DNA of 64,000 nt from Clostridiales bacterium (lineage in GTDB: Bacteria > Bacillota > Clostridia > Christensenellales > Borkfalkiaceae), in contig SVIB01000007.1 of the NCBI GenBank assembly GCA_015055505.1, forward strand, positions 1 through 64,000, in the 5' to 3' direction. Shown piece by piece: positions 8,351-16,683 of the stretch; positions within the stretch are counted from its first letter, which is position 1, and each line of letters begins with the position of its first letter. A program made the translations under genes and the position numbers. The notes under the pieces are model-generated. The model did no database searches and was not told where the DNA came from. It worked only from the letters and a program-made list of their open reading frames with translations.

Positions 8351-9028
8351 ATGAAATACGAAATTATTTTATTTGATGCAGACGATACGCTTTTCGACTT
8401 TCAAAAAACTGCTGAAAAATGTTTTTTGGAAACGAGTGAAATATTAGGTTTGCCAAGTGAAAAAGAAAATTACGCCGTATATAAAGATATTAATCAATAT
8501 TATTGGGATTTATACGCGATAGGTAAAATTGAAAAAGATAAAATTTTAACCTTGCGTTTTATTGATTACGGAAACAAAATCGGCTACGAGTTTAGCCCCA
8601 ACCGTTTTGCCAAGATTTACGAGAGTAAACTCTCTCAAACTTCAATTCTCTACCCCGAAACGGTATCCGTTTTAGACTTTTTTAAAAATCAAGGCGCACG
8701 GCTTTTTTTGATAACTAACGGCACTTCACACGTTCAAAGAGGAAGAATTGAACTGTCGGGAATTAAAGATTACTTTGAAAATATATTTATATCCGACGAA
8801 ATGAAATGCAGTAAACCGTCTAAGGAATATATACAAAAAGTTATTGACGGTATAGACGGCTTTAAAAAATCAAAGGCGTTAATCGTAGGCGATTCTCAAA
8901 TTAGCGACGTTCAACTTGCTATAAACAGCGGAATTGACGTATGCTTTATTAATCATAGCGGTTGCACTCCAACCTTACCCGTCACTTACGAAATTAAAAA
9001 TCTTAAGCAAATACTTGAAATTTTTTAA
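8351..9028 (+). CDS. yjjG: HAD-family noncanonical pyrimidine nucleotidase, YjjG-like
   Basis: A 225-residue haloacid dehalogenase-fold phosphatase. HAD motif I is FDADDTLFDF near the N-terminus, motif II is LITNGTSHVQRGR, the motif III lysine is in KCSKPSKEY, and motif IV is VGDSQISDVQLA. The helical cap and NGxxxxQxxR pattern fit YjjG/YfnB nucleotidases, which hydrolyse pyrimidine nucleoside monophosphates and help remove noncanonical ones. The gene is divergent from the ManA-ROK gene and alone on the plus strand here. Its 3' end runs into the hairpin element at 9056-9447, which could terminate it. No SD precedes the ATG. Confidence 0.85.
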   Translation: MKYEIILFDADDTLFDFQKTAEKCFLETSEILGLPSEKENYAVYKDINQYYWDLYAIGKIEKDKILTLRFIDYGNKIGYEFSPNRFAKIYESKLSQTSILYPETVSVLDFFKNQGARLFLITNGTSHVQRGRIELSGIKDYFENIFISDEMKCSKPSKEYIQKVIDGIDGFKKSKALIVGDSQISDVQLAINSGIDVCFINHSGCTPTLPVTYEIKNLKQILEIF

Positions 9029-9459
9029 CTAAAGGCGCAGTTACTTAGCCAAACAAAAAAACCGAGGAAAAGCCGAGTCCCTACAAGGGATTCGGCAACT
9101 AAATAAATCCTTGCGGATTTGTGATATTCGTCTAATGACGAGTGAGATTGCCTTACGGCAGTTATATTCGCCTTACGGCGAGTTAAGGATTTATTTAATA
9201 TAACTTCTTCGAGAGAAATATAAGAACCTGCTAAAGCAGAACCTTGAATTTTTCTCTCGAAAAATATAACGCAAAACTTGTTTTGCATATCACTTTTAGC
9301 CTCACGGCTAAAAATATCACTATATTAACTTAATCTTTTGTTGATATGAAAAGCCCACCATATTTCGCTTTTTGCGAAGTATAGTGGGCTACACTTTTGT
9401 ATTAAATTAAAAATCCCTTATAGGGTATCCCTAAATCCTCGGTTTTTGTTTTTTCTTAA
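9029..9459. other. Gene-free stretch filled by a nested-hairpin element
   Basis: Between the YjjG-like stop and the lipoprotein stop there is no credible gene. The short minus-strand ORF across 9025-9288 is made of inverted repeats and has no family features. Almost the whole interval is the palindrome-rich element described at 9056-9447. Both neighbouring genes point into it. Confidence 0.8.
9056..9447. repeat. 392-bp nested-hairpin element bracketed by a 12-bp inverted repeat
   Basis: The outer arms are AAAAACCGAGGA (9056-9067) and its exact complement (9436-9447). Inside, in order: a 10-bp hairpin 9072-9096; a 12-bp stem AAATAAATCCTT (9102-9113) with AAGGATTTATTT (9185-9196) that encloses three mini-hairpins at 9128-9141, 9149-9160 and 9168-9181, the last two with identical TTAC loops and all preceded by GTGATAT/GTGAGAT/GTTATAT-type joints; a 9-bp stem 9210-9218/9251-9259 holding a CTGC/GCAG hairpin; GCAAAAC/GTTTTGC at 9271-9286; TTTTAGCC/GGCTAAAA at 9294-9313; and a long hairpin 9352-9390 (AGCCCAC/GTGGGCT). 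The T-rich ends make it terminator-like in both directions. It could be a MITE-like element, a structured RNA, or both. Confidence 0.85.
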
Positions 9460-9864
9460 TTATTTAGCAGCCTTAACGCCAGCTTTCGTTCCAGCCCAAA
9501 CAACTTTACCAGACTTACCGAAGTCAGAATCTTCTTTTTCTTCGTCGTCTGCTTCGTCGAATTCAGCCTTAAGTTTGTCGTAAAGAGTGTTTGCTGCGTC
9601 TTTATCTGCACAGTAGAAAATAGAAACGCCGTCGTCATCCTTCATTCCAGTTACAGAAGCAACGAGGTCACCACGTTCAAGACCGTACAAAGCCTCAGCA
9701 GAACCAAGAGTAATAGCATCAGTTAAAACCATTACTTCATATCCTTCTTCTTTAAGGTTTGCTTCTGCTTTTTTATAATCAGAAGGAATACCACAAGAAG
9801 TGAAAGCGATAGCCGTCATAGCTACGAGCATAATTGCAACTAAACTTTTAAAAAACTTTTTCAT
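9460..9864 (-). CDS. Small secreted lipoprotein of unknown function
   Basis: A 134-residue product with a lipoprotein signal: MKKFFKSLVAIMLVAMTAIAFTSC, a Lys-rich n-region, a hydrophobic core and a lipobox-like AFTSC giving Cys24 as the lipidated residue. The mature part is about 110 residues, with a YCADKDAANTLYDKLK helix, an acidic stretch EFDEADDEEKEDSDF and a Lys/Ala-rich C-terminus. It matches no family I recognise. The gene is monocistronic: it has its own promoter (9909-9937), SD CAAGGAG, and the nested-hairpin element directly after the stop. Confidence 0.75.
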   Translation of the reverse strand: MKKFFKSLVAIMLVAMTAIAFTSCGIPSDYKKAEANLKEEGYEVMVLTDAITLGSAEALYGLERGDLVASVTGMKDDDGVSIFYCADKDAANTLYDKLKAEFDEADDEEKEDSDFGKSGKVVWAGTKAGVKAAK

Positions 9865-9908
9865 TTTTAATTTCTCCTTGTATTTATATTTTTTAAAAAG
9901 TTAATTTT

Positions 9909-9940
9909 ATTATATCACTTGTTTTTCACAGTTTCAAGTG
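9909..9940 (-). promoter_or_regulatory. Lipoprotein promoter with a dyad in its spacer
   Basis: On the minus strand TTGAAA (9932-9937) and TATAAT (9909-9914) are 17 bp apart. An inverted repeat CACTTG/CAAGTG (9916-9921 and 9935-9940) overlaps the -35 and the spacer. The dyad could be an operator, or a remnant terminator of the gene ending at 9953. Confidence 0.7.
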
Positions 9941-9952
9941 TTTTTTAAAAAT

Positions 9953-11962
9953 TTATCGTTTAAATTTTAAAAATTTATCACTTGCAACAATTTCTTTGAC
10001 CGTTTTCCGTGTTTTCTCGTTATCAACTGACAGTAAAAAAGTATCGTATTTTCCGTATTCATTATCTAAAATACTAAATACCCTTTCGTAAGTTTCAAAA
10101 AACGCGTCTTCGGTTTTGTTTCTCACCGCTATTGCAAACAAGAAAATAGTTTTTCCGCTTTTTGCCTTTCCGTCCGCGCAGTAAATTTCGCTTATATTAT
10201 CGTCTTTCGTTAAAACTTCTATAATTTCGTTTAATACGCCCTCGTCTAAAGAAATTGACTTAAGTTTCTTTCTTTCGTTTAATATTCTATCCGCAAAACC
10301 GCCGATTATTTCGTCCATTTTACCGTTTTTATATTCGCAAAACTTTTCATAACCGACTTCGTCGCCCGAAAGAATAAAATACTTGCCTAAGAGTTCAAAC
10401 CCGTCGTCAACGAGGTTTTCGTTTTCCATCGCTTTGTAAATATAGTCTACTCCCCTTTCGTCTTTTTTTACAGTTAGCAAAAACGCGCCGTAATCAAAAT
10501 TACTCTCGGGAGAATTATAATTTTGCAAAATTTTTGCGTATACTTCTTCGGTTTTTTCAAGGTCCCCCATCGAAAAATATGCGTGCGCAATCTCAATAAG
10601 TTTTAACCTTTCGGTATAATCTTCGGGGTTTTGTTCGTAACGCATTATTTCGCGGTCAAACTCCTCGAAACTTTGTTTCCTCATCTCGTAAAAATGCTTA
10701 CTCGTTTGATAGTATTCCGCCCCGAATTTATCGTAAATACATTTCATTTCTTCAGTCGCATTATTATCAAACGAAAGATTTTCCGCTCCAACGCCCAAAA
10801 GTTCAACTTTTTCTCTATACGTCAATTTTTCGCTGACTTTTGCCGTCAACTTATTCTCTACTTGTTTTGTCCAACTGTTTCCGTAAAATAAATATAACTC
10901 TTGAAAATGATTAAACACAAACGAAGTAAAGTTTTTCAAATCTTCGTCTTGCCTATAAATATTCAAATATATATAACTTCTTGAATCGCCAAGATAAGCC
11001 TCGAAAATTCGCATTTTTTTATACGCAGTTATATAATCTTTTGCGTATTCGGTATCTTTTACTTTTCCGTCTTTGATTTTTTCAAGACGGCGTTTTATTG
11101 CATTTTTTGTAAATTCGTAATAAGTAACGGTTTCTTCTACTATAAACGAAAATAAAAAACCGTTGATTATGCCTATTGGGTAATCGTTTGAATAAAACTC
11201 TCTTGAATTTAAAAGCTTCTCGGTTTTTTGATATTCGGTATCTTTTATAGCCTTTATTTCCCTATACAGTAAAGCCTTAATTTCTTGACTTGTAAAGAGA
11301 AAAAACGCATAAGTATTAAACCCTATTAAAAGTGTTTTCCCAATTTTTTTAACGCCAATTTCTAAATCTGCGCTAAAAAATACTTTTACGTTAATTTTCT
11401 TTCCCCAAAACTCTTCCGCTGTTTTTTGAATAAAGCAAACCGTTTCGGGAAATTCTTCCCCATTTATATCGCCTTCGCCCTCGCTTGCGTTGTCTTTTTT
11501 AAGCGCAATACATACCCATCTGTAAATGGGCGCAACAGTACATAATATTATAATTACGTTAGAAAAGTTAAAGTCTTTAAAAAATAAAAACGAAATACTT
11601 AAATAGCCTACGACTCCCAATGCGGTAATAAATACGTTATATAAACTAAAAAATAAATTTTTTAACTTTAATTTATTAGCAAACTTATCAAAATTCTTTT
11701 CCGCATCGCTAAATACGTCGGTTAGTTTTTTTCTTATCTTTGACGGCGTTATTTTTTTCTTGGATTTTATAACTCCGTAAAGCATACCGACAATTAAAGC
11801 AACGGCTACAGTTAAACACGTTACAGAGGCTAAAATCATAGCGACCGTGTAAACCGTCTCGGGAAACGCTATCCTTAACCCCACTGAGGCAACAAGTAAA
11901 GAAATTGCAACGAAAAGTAAGCCTATAAGTATATTTAACTTGTTTTTTACTCCAATTTTCAT
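9953..11962 (-). CDS. Membrane protein with degenerate M48-peptidase-like domain and TPR-like repeats
   Basis: A 669-residue protein with two N-terminal TM helices (about residues 9-30 and 39-62) and two more near 110-150. Residues about 170-250 follow the M48 layout (KKIGKTLLIGFNTYAFFLFTSQEIKALLYREI), but the expected HELGH reads LYREI, so both histidines are absent. A helical TPR-like region follows (AHAYFSMGDLEKTEEVYAKI and EKFCEYKN). M48 proteins often combine membrane helices, HExxH and TPRs, so I read this as a catalytically dead homologue with a scaffold or sensing role (inference). It overlaps rpe by 4 bp at the end of the rsgA-rpe operon. Confidence 0.6.
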   Translation of the reverse strand: MKIGVKNKLNILIGLLFVAISLLVASVGLRIAFPETVYTVAMILASVTCLTVAVALIVGMLYGVIKSKKKITPSKIRKKLTDVFSDAEKNFDKFANKLKLKNLFFSLYNVFITALGVVGYLSISFLFFKDFNFSNVIIILCTVAPIYRWVCIALKKDNASEGEGDINGEEFPETVCFIQKTAEEFWGKKINVKVFFSADLEIGVKKIGKTLLIGFNTYAFFLFTSQEIKALLYREIKAIKDTEYQKTEKLLNSREFYSNDYPIGIINGFLFSFIVEETVTYYEFTKNAIKRRLEKIKDGKVKDTEYAKDYITAYKKMRIFEAYLGDSRSYIYLNIYRQDEDLKNFTSFVFNHFQELYLFYGNSWTKQVENKLTAKVSEKLTYREKVELLGVGAENLSFDNNATEEMKCIYDKFGAEYYQTSKHFYEMRKQSFEEFDREIMRYEQNPEDYTERLKLIEIAHAYFSMGDLEKTEEVYAKILQNYNSPESNFDYGAFLLTVKKDERGVDYIYKAMENENLVDDGFELLGKYFILSGDEVGYEKFCEYKNGKMDEIIGGFADRILNERKKLKSISLDEGVLNEIIEVLTKDDNISEIYCADGKAKSGKTIFLFAIAVRNKTEDAFFETYERVFSILDNEYGKYDTFLLSVDNEKTRKTVKEIVASDKFLKFKR

Positions 11963-12621
11963 TTATTCCCTCTAATATCCTTTACAGCCTTTTCGATATC
12001 GCTTGCGCCGAATACCGCACTACCGGCAACTAAAACCGAACAGCCTGCGTCGATTGCAAGTTTTGCCGTAGTTGAATTAATTCCGCCGTCTATTTCAAGT
12101 TCTATATCTAAACCTTTAGCATCTATAATTTCTCGTATTTTTTTACATTTTCCCAACACTTCGGGTATAAACTTTTGTCCGCCAAAACCGGGGAATACGC
12201 TCATTACGGTTACCATATCGCAAAGAGGAATACAGTTTTCAACCTTTTCAACGGGTGTGTCGGGATTAATAACCAATCCGCATTTTACTCCGTAAGACTT
12301 TATTTGTTTTAATACGTTTTCGAGGTTTTCTTTGCACTCCTCGTAATGCACGGTAATATAATCCGCACCCGCCTTTACAAACTGCTCTATATATTTTTCA
12401 GGCTTTACAATCATAAGGTGACAATCAAAAATGAGATTTGTAACCTTTCTTATATCGGCAACCATTTTTATACCGAAAGTAATGTTAGGTACGAAAACAC
12501 CGTCCATCACGTCAAGATGGATAAATTCCGCACCTGCATTTTCTACCCTTTTAATTTCTTCGCCCATTTTTGAAAAGTCTGCAGATAAAACAGACGGAGC
12601 AATTTTAACGTTTCTTATCAT
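11959..12621 (-). CDS. rpe: Ribulose-phosphate 3-epimerase
   Basis: A 220-residue TIM-barrel enzyme that interconverts ribulose-5-P and xylulose-5-P in the pentose phosphate pathway. Diagnostic segments are IAPSVLSADFSKM at the N-terminus, EFIHLDVMDGVFVPNITFG with the metal-binding HLDVMDG, FDCHLMI, TVMSVFPGFGGQKF and ELEIDGGIN. Length is normal. Its start overlaps rsgA by 17 bp, the usual rsgA-rpe neighbour order of Bacillota, and it overlaps the M48-like gene by 4 bp downstream. Confidence 0.97.
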   Translation of the reverse strand: MIRNVKIAPSVLSADFSKMGEEIKRVENAGAEFIHLDVMDGVFVPNITFGIKMVADIRKVTNLIFDCHLMIVKPEKYIEQFVKAGADYITVHYEECKENLENVLKQIKSYGVKCGLVINPDTPVEKVENCIPLCDMVTVMSVFPGFGGQKFIPEVLGKCKKIREIIDAKGLDIELEIDGGINSTTAKLAIDAGCSVLVAGSAVFGASDIEKAVKDIRGNK

Positions 12622-13456
12622 ATTTATCGTTTTCCTTTATCTCTTTGTAAATTTGTTTATATCTTAAATATCTACCCGAGAATATTTCCCCGTTTGAAAC
12701 AGCGTCTTTTACAGCGCAATTCGGCTCGTTTATATGTCTACACTCTCTAAACTTGCACCCTTGCGCCCTTTGACTAAATTCGGGATAACTCCAAGGTAAA
12801 ACGTCCTCTTCCATATCAATATCCATCGCCGAAAAACCGGGAGTGTCTATTATGCGTATTCCGTTTGACTCGGTAATTTCGGAAACTGTCGTCGTTTGTT
12901 TTCCCTTTTGAGTTTTCGCGCTAACCTCACCCGTCCTTTTGTTTTCACCAAAGAGCCTGTTTACAATAGACGTCTTTCCTACGGCGGACTGACCTGAAAA
13001 CACCGAAAGTTTTCCCTTTAAAAAGTCTTTAAACTCTTCAACTCCCTCGCCCGTTTTTGCGGAAACTAAAAATATATTCTCTACTGCGTTTGAATAATTT
13101 TTTATTATTTCTTCAGCCGTTTCTTTGTTGAAATCGACTTTATTGACTACTATTTGACAAGGAATATCCCTCGTGTAAGCAGTTGAAATGAGTTTGTCAA
13201 AAAGTAAAAAGTCGGGAGCAGGCGGATTTGCAACTACGATAATAAAATTATCAATATTTGCTACGCTCGGTCTTATAAGTTTATTTTTTCGCGGTTTTAC
13301 ACCGATTATAACTCCGCCGTCCACCTCTACGAAATCGCCCGTATAAATTCCGTCCGCTTTAATTTTTAACGCGCCTTTTGCGCTACATTCGATTATTTCT
13401 TTATCGCATTTTACGAAGTATTTACCCGAATGTATTTTAATTATTTGCCCTAAAAT
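12605..13456 (-). CDS. rsgA: Small ribosomal subunit biogenesis GTPase RsgA, apparent ATT start
   Basis: A circularly permuted GTPase acting late in 30S maturation. The permuted order is visible: G4 (VVNKVDF), then G1 (GQSAVGKTS), then G3 (DTPG), then a zinc knuckle (CKFRECRHINEPNCAV). The first ATG/GTG/TTG in frame is GTG at 13324, which would delete the N-terminal OB fold. The frame upstream is open and encodes a good OB fold (GQIIKIHSGKYFVKCDKEII, then YTGDFVEVDGG). The only start near a Shine-Dalgarno is ATT at 13454-13456, 7 nt after GGAGG (13464-13468), giving 283 aa, a normal RsgA length. It overlaps rlmN by 7 bp. An in-frame TGA lies eight codons before the ATT, at 13478-13480. Confidence 0.85.
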   Translation of the reverse strand: MLGQIIKIHSGKYFVKCDKEIIECSAKGALKIKADGIYTGDFVEVDGGVIIGVKPRKNKLIRPSVANIDNFIIVVANPPAPDFLLFDKLISTAYTRDIPCQIVVNKVDFNKETAEEIIKNYSNAVENIFLVSAKTGEGVEEFKDFLKGKLSVFSGQSAVGKTSIVNRLFGENKRTGEVSAKTQKGKQTTTVSEITESNGIRIIDTPGFSAMDIDMEEDVLPWSYPEFSQRAQGCKFRECRHINEPNCAVKDAVSNGEIFSGRYLRYKQIYKEIKENDKYDKKR

Positions 13457-14511
13457 AAGCCTTCCTCCGTATTTTCTTTTTCAAGATAATTTCTTCTAAG
13501 TTGTCCGCAAGCGCCGTCTATATCAACGCCTATTTGCCGTCTTACGGTTGCCGACAAACCACCTCTTTCCAAAAGTCCCAAAAACCTATATGCGTCTTTA
13601 TCCGCGGTAGCCTCTAAATTTTTCTCTTTCACTTCGTTAAGTCTTATTAAATTTACGTGACAAGGTCTGCCCTTTAATAAGCGGATAAGTTCTTCGGCGC
13701 ACTCTTTCGTGTCGTTTTCGCCTTTTACGAGAGAATACTCGAATATATAACGCCTTTTAGTCTTTTTAAAATACTCGTTACAAGCGTCCAAAATCTCTTT
13801 TACCGTGTATTTTTTTGCAATAGGCATAAGGTTTTTACGCCTTTCGTCAAAGGGATTATGTAGTGATACGGTAAGGTTTACGTCTAAATTTTCGTTAGAT
13901 AATTTCTTCATTTGAGGAACTAAACCGCAAGTCGATAAACTGACGTTTCGAGGACTTACGTTAAGACCTTTAGGGGAAGATAAATTCCTTATAAATTTAA
14001 CGACGTTATCGTAGTTATCCAAAGGTTCACCGCTACCCATCAAAACGACGTTTGTAACCGCCCTTTTTTCGGTATTACCGCCAAGATATGCGTTTACTGC
14101 CGTTATTTGTCCTAAAATTTCCCCTGAGGTTAAATTTCGCACGAGACCGCCGATACCCGAAGCGCAAAAAGCACAACCCATACGGCAACCGACTTGAGTT
14201 GACACGCATTGAGTGTTTCCGTACTTATATTTCATAAGAACGCCCTCTATGACGTTACCGTCGAAAAGCCTAAATAAAAACTTTTCCGTTCCGTCGATTT
14301 TCGACTTTCTCACCTCTATAATTTCTACGGGATTATCCACAAATCTTTCCAATAATTTTTTGCGTAAATCTTTACTTATATCGGTTATTTGGGAAATTTT
14401 CTTTCCCGAATGAATCCCCCTGTAAATTTGACCGGCGCGAAAGGACTTTTCTCCGTATTCTTCTATTAAATTTTTAATTTCTTCTTCTAAATAATCGTGT
14501 AATATTTCCAT
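13450..14511 (-). CDS. rlmN: 23S rRNA (adenine2503-C2)-methyltransferase RlmN
   Basis: A radical SAM enzyme that methylates A2503 of 23S rRNA and A37 of some tRNAs. The [4Fe-4S]-binding CxxxCxxC appears as CRMGCAFCASG. It is followed by MGSGEPLDNYDNV, STCGLVPQM, the SAM-region NVSLSTCG and VSLHNPFDERR, and a late Cys in DGACGQLRR corresponding to the methyl-carrying residue. The 353-aa length is typical. The start ATG at 14511 is 1 bp after the rsmB stop, and the 3' end carries the GGAGG that serves rsgA. Confidence 0.97.
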   Translation of the reverse strand: MEILHDYLEEEIKNLIEEYGEKSFRAGQIYRGIHSGKKISQITDISKDLRKKLLERFVDNPVEIIEVRKSKIDGTEKFLFRLFDGNVIEGVLMKYKYGNTQCVSTQVGCRMGCAFCASGIGGLVRNLTSGEILGQITAVNAYLGGNTEKRAVTNVVLMGSGEPLDNYDNVVKFIRNLSSPKGLNVSPRNVSLSTCGLVPQMKKLSNENLDVNLTVSLHNPFDERRKNLMPIAKKYTVKEILDACNEYFKKTKRRYIFEYSLVKGENDTKECAEELIRLLKGRPCHVNLIRLNEVKEKNLEATADKDAYRFLGLLERGGLSATVRRQIGVDIDGACGQLRRNYLEKENTEEGLF

Positions 14512-14512
14512 A

Positions 14513-15757
14513 TTATTTTCTCTTGAATTTACAGATGAAAAAGCCTGCGCCGTAGGAAAGGTCGGGGAAAAAACTAATTCCCCTTTTCATCCTTTCGTAA
14601 GGCAATTTACTTTCAATTACAACCTCTTCAAAGTTTGGATTATTCTTTAAAAATTTACCGCAAATTTCTTCGTTTTCGCTTTTGAAAACCGAACATGTAG
14701 AATAGTACAAATACCCACCGCTTTTTACGTACTTTGCGCAAGTATTTAAAATCTCATATTGCGTTTGGTTTAAATTTTTCACGTCGTCGTCCGTTCTTCT
14801 TAATTTTATTTCGGGATTATCCTTTATAACCCCGTAACCGCTACACGGACAATCGCAAAGTACGGTATCAAAACTTTGTTCGTACTCCCCGTCAAAAACT
14901 GACGAGTCTTTTTGGAGTGCTGTAACGTTTTGTTTACCCATTCTGTTTTTATAATCTTCAATAAGAGAAACTCTATGCGGATGCAATTCAAACGCGGTAA
15001 CTTCCTCAAATTTATCGGCTAAATTCACACTTTTTCCACCGGGTGCTGAACAAGTGTCTAAAAGTTTTTGTCCACCCTCGATTTGGTCGCAAATAGCCAC
15101 GCTACCTATCGACTGAAAGGTATAAACTCCGCTGTCAAAATCGGCGTTTCTTTTAAATCCGTTTACAAAAAAAGTGTTTTCAAAAGGGGTTTTTTGATAT
15201 TCCCAACGGCTGTCCGTTAGGTATTTTTCTCCGTCTATGCCTTTATTAAATCTAACCGCCGTTCTCTCGGTATCGGCGCTCATAATCCCCTTTGCACGCT
15301 CTTCTCCGTAATCTTTAATTAGTCTTTTAACCGCAAATTCGGGATAAGAATATTCTACCGAAAGCCTTTTTACCTTATCTTGCGGAAGTTCAATTTCCGT
15401 CTTTGCGTACTTTCTTAAAAAGGCGTTGACAAACCCCGAAGTACCGCCTTTGCCAAGTTTTTTTATGAGTTCAACTAAATTGTCGGTAACCGCGTAAACT
15501 GCCGTCCCAAGATATTTAATAGAATACATTCCTATCTTTAAAATTATTCTAACCGCCTGCTTAGGTCTTTTGTCGCAAAGCACGGACAACTCGTATTCTA
15601 AACTGCAGTCTTTATCCAATACGCCGTAACAAATTTTCGTCGTATGCGAGCGGTTTCTTTCCTCGATAGGAGTTTCGTTTAAGGCTTGTTTTATAAACGC
15701 GCCCCCAGAATACACACTTGAAAGAACGCGATATGAATCGTAAAAAAGATTAAGCAT
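14513..15757 (-). CDS. rsmB: 16S rRNA (cytosine967-C5)-methyltransferase RsmB
   Basis: A 414-residue Sun/NOL1/NOP2 family enzyme. The N-terminal NusB-like helical RNA-binding half covers about residues 1-140. The SAM-binding half has LLDTCSAPGGKSVNLA and the two catalytic cysteines in DCPCSGYG and STCSVFKSENE. It targets C967 of 16S rRNA. It sits in the standard order fmt-rsmB-rlmN with 1-bp gaps, so it is translationally coupled. Confidence 0.95.
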   Translation of the reverse strand: MLNLFYDSYRVLSSVYSGGAFIKQALNETPIEERNRSHTTKICYGVLDKDCSLEYELSVLCDKRPKQAVRIILKIGMYSIKYLGTAVYAVTDNLVELIKKLGKGGTSGFVNAFLRKYAKTEIELPQDKVKRLSVEYSYPEFAVKRLIKDYGEERAKGIMSADTERTAVRFNKGIDGEKYLTDSRWEYQKTPFENTFFVNGFKRNADFDSGVYTFQSIGSVAICDQIEGGQKLLDTCSAPGGKSVNLADKFEEVTAFELHPHRVSLIEDYKNRMGKQNVTALQKDSSVFDGEYEQSFDTVLCDCPCSGYGVIKDNPEIKLRRTDDDVKNLNQTQYEILNTCAKYVKSGGYLYYSTCSVFKSENEEICGKFLKNNPNFEEVVIESKLPYERMKRGISFFPDLSYGAGFFICKFKRK

Positions 15758-15758
15758 A

Positions 15759-16682
15759 TTATCTTCCTAAAATATCTCCAACCTTTAATTTTCTTCCGTT
15801 CAAATACGAAAGCGCGGACATTGCTTTTCCGCCCTCTTCCTGTATCTCTAAAATTTCCACCGCTCCCTCTCCGCAAGCAACGACGAGTTTTTTATCGGCA
15901 CGGATAACTTCTCCAATTTCGCCTTGACCCATCGCCACGCCCGCTCTATAAAATTTCAGTTTTTTACCCCCGAAATAGGTATAGGCAACAGGCCACGGAT
16001 TCATACCGTTGATAAGGTTTTTTACAGTTTCGCAATTTTTAGAAAAATCAACGGTTGCATCTTCTTTTTTGATAGTTTTTACGACTGTCGCTAAGCTATC
16101 GTCTTGCTTTGTTTTTACTATGTTTCCGCTTTCAATTTTATCGAGTACGGCACAAATATTTTGAGCCCCTAAATTAGACAGTCTTTCAAAGAGTTCCGCC
16201 GCCGTTTCGGTTTCCCCTATCGGGGTTTCAAACGCCTCTAAAATATCTCCCGTATCAAGACCTTCCTCGGTTTGCATTACGGTAACGCCCGTAGTTTTTT
16301 CACCGTTTATAATTGCGTACTGAATTGGCGCAGCCCCTCTGTATTTAGGAAGTAGCGAGGCATGAATATTGATTATTCCGTATCTGCAAATATCAATAAT
16401 CTCGCGCGACAATATTTGTCCGTATGCGCAAGTGATCATAATATCCGCATTTAGCGATTTAAGGTCGTCTACTCCCTCTGCCCTTATTTTTTCGTATTGA
16501 AAAACGGGAATATTATACTCGTTAGCAACGACTTTTACTGGGGGCGGAGTTATTATATTTTTTCTTCCCACCGGTCTATCGGGCTGAGTTACAACGCCTA
16601 CGACTTGGTGGTTTTGACTTTCAATGATTGCCCTAAGCGGTTTTACCGCAAAATCGGGCGTACCTAAAAATATTACTTTCAT
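15759..16682 (-). CDS. fmt: Methionyl-tRNA formyltransferase
   Basis: Formylates Met-tRNAfMet for initiation using 10-formyl-THF. The 307-residue protein starts MKVIFLGTPDFAVKPL. It contains the catalytic block NIHASLLPKYRGAAPIQYAI and the GVTVMQTEEGLDTGDIL signature, then the C-terminal OB-like tRNA-binding domain (NPWPVAYTYFGGKKLKFYRA). It is 1 bp downstream of def, the usual def-fmt pairing that adds and removes the formyl group. Confidence 0.97.
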   Translation of the reverse strand: MKVIFLGTPDFAVKPLRAIIESQNHQVVGVVTQPDRPVGRKNIITPPPVKVVANEYNIPVFQYEKIRAEGVDDLKSLNADIMITCAYGQILSREIIDICRYGIINIHASLLPKYRGAAPIQYAIINGEKTTGVTVMQTEEGLDTGDILEAFETPIGETETAAELFERLSNLGAQNICAVLDKIESGNIVKTKQDDSLATVVKTIKKEDATVDFSKNCETVKNLINGMNPWPVAYTYFGGKKLKFYRAGVAMGQGEIGEVIRADKKLVVACGEGAVEILEIQEEGGKAMSALSYLNGRKLKVGDILGR

Positions 16683-16683
16683 A

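Noticed and set aside
9025..9288. 87-codon minus-strand ORF across the hairpin element
   Set aside because: Made of inverted repeats, no SD, no recognisable domain, and overlaps the yjjG stop.
12605..13324. GTG at 13324 as the rsgA start
   Set aside because: It would remove the whole OB fold, which is plainly encoded upstream in frame, and no SD lies before it.
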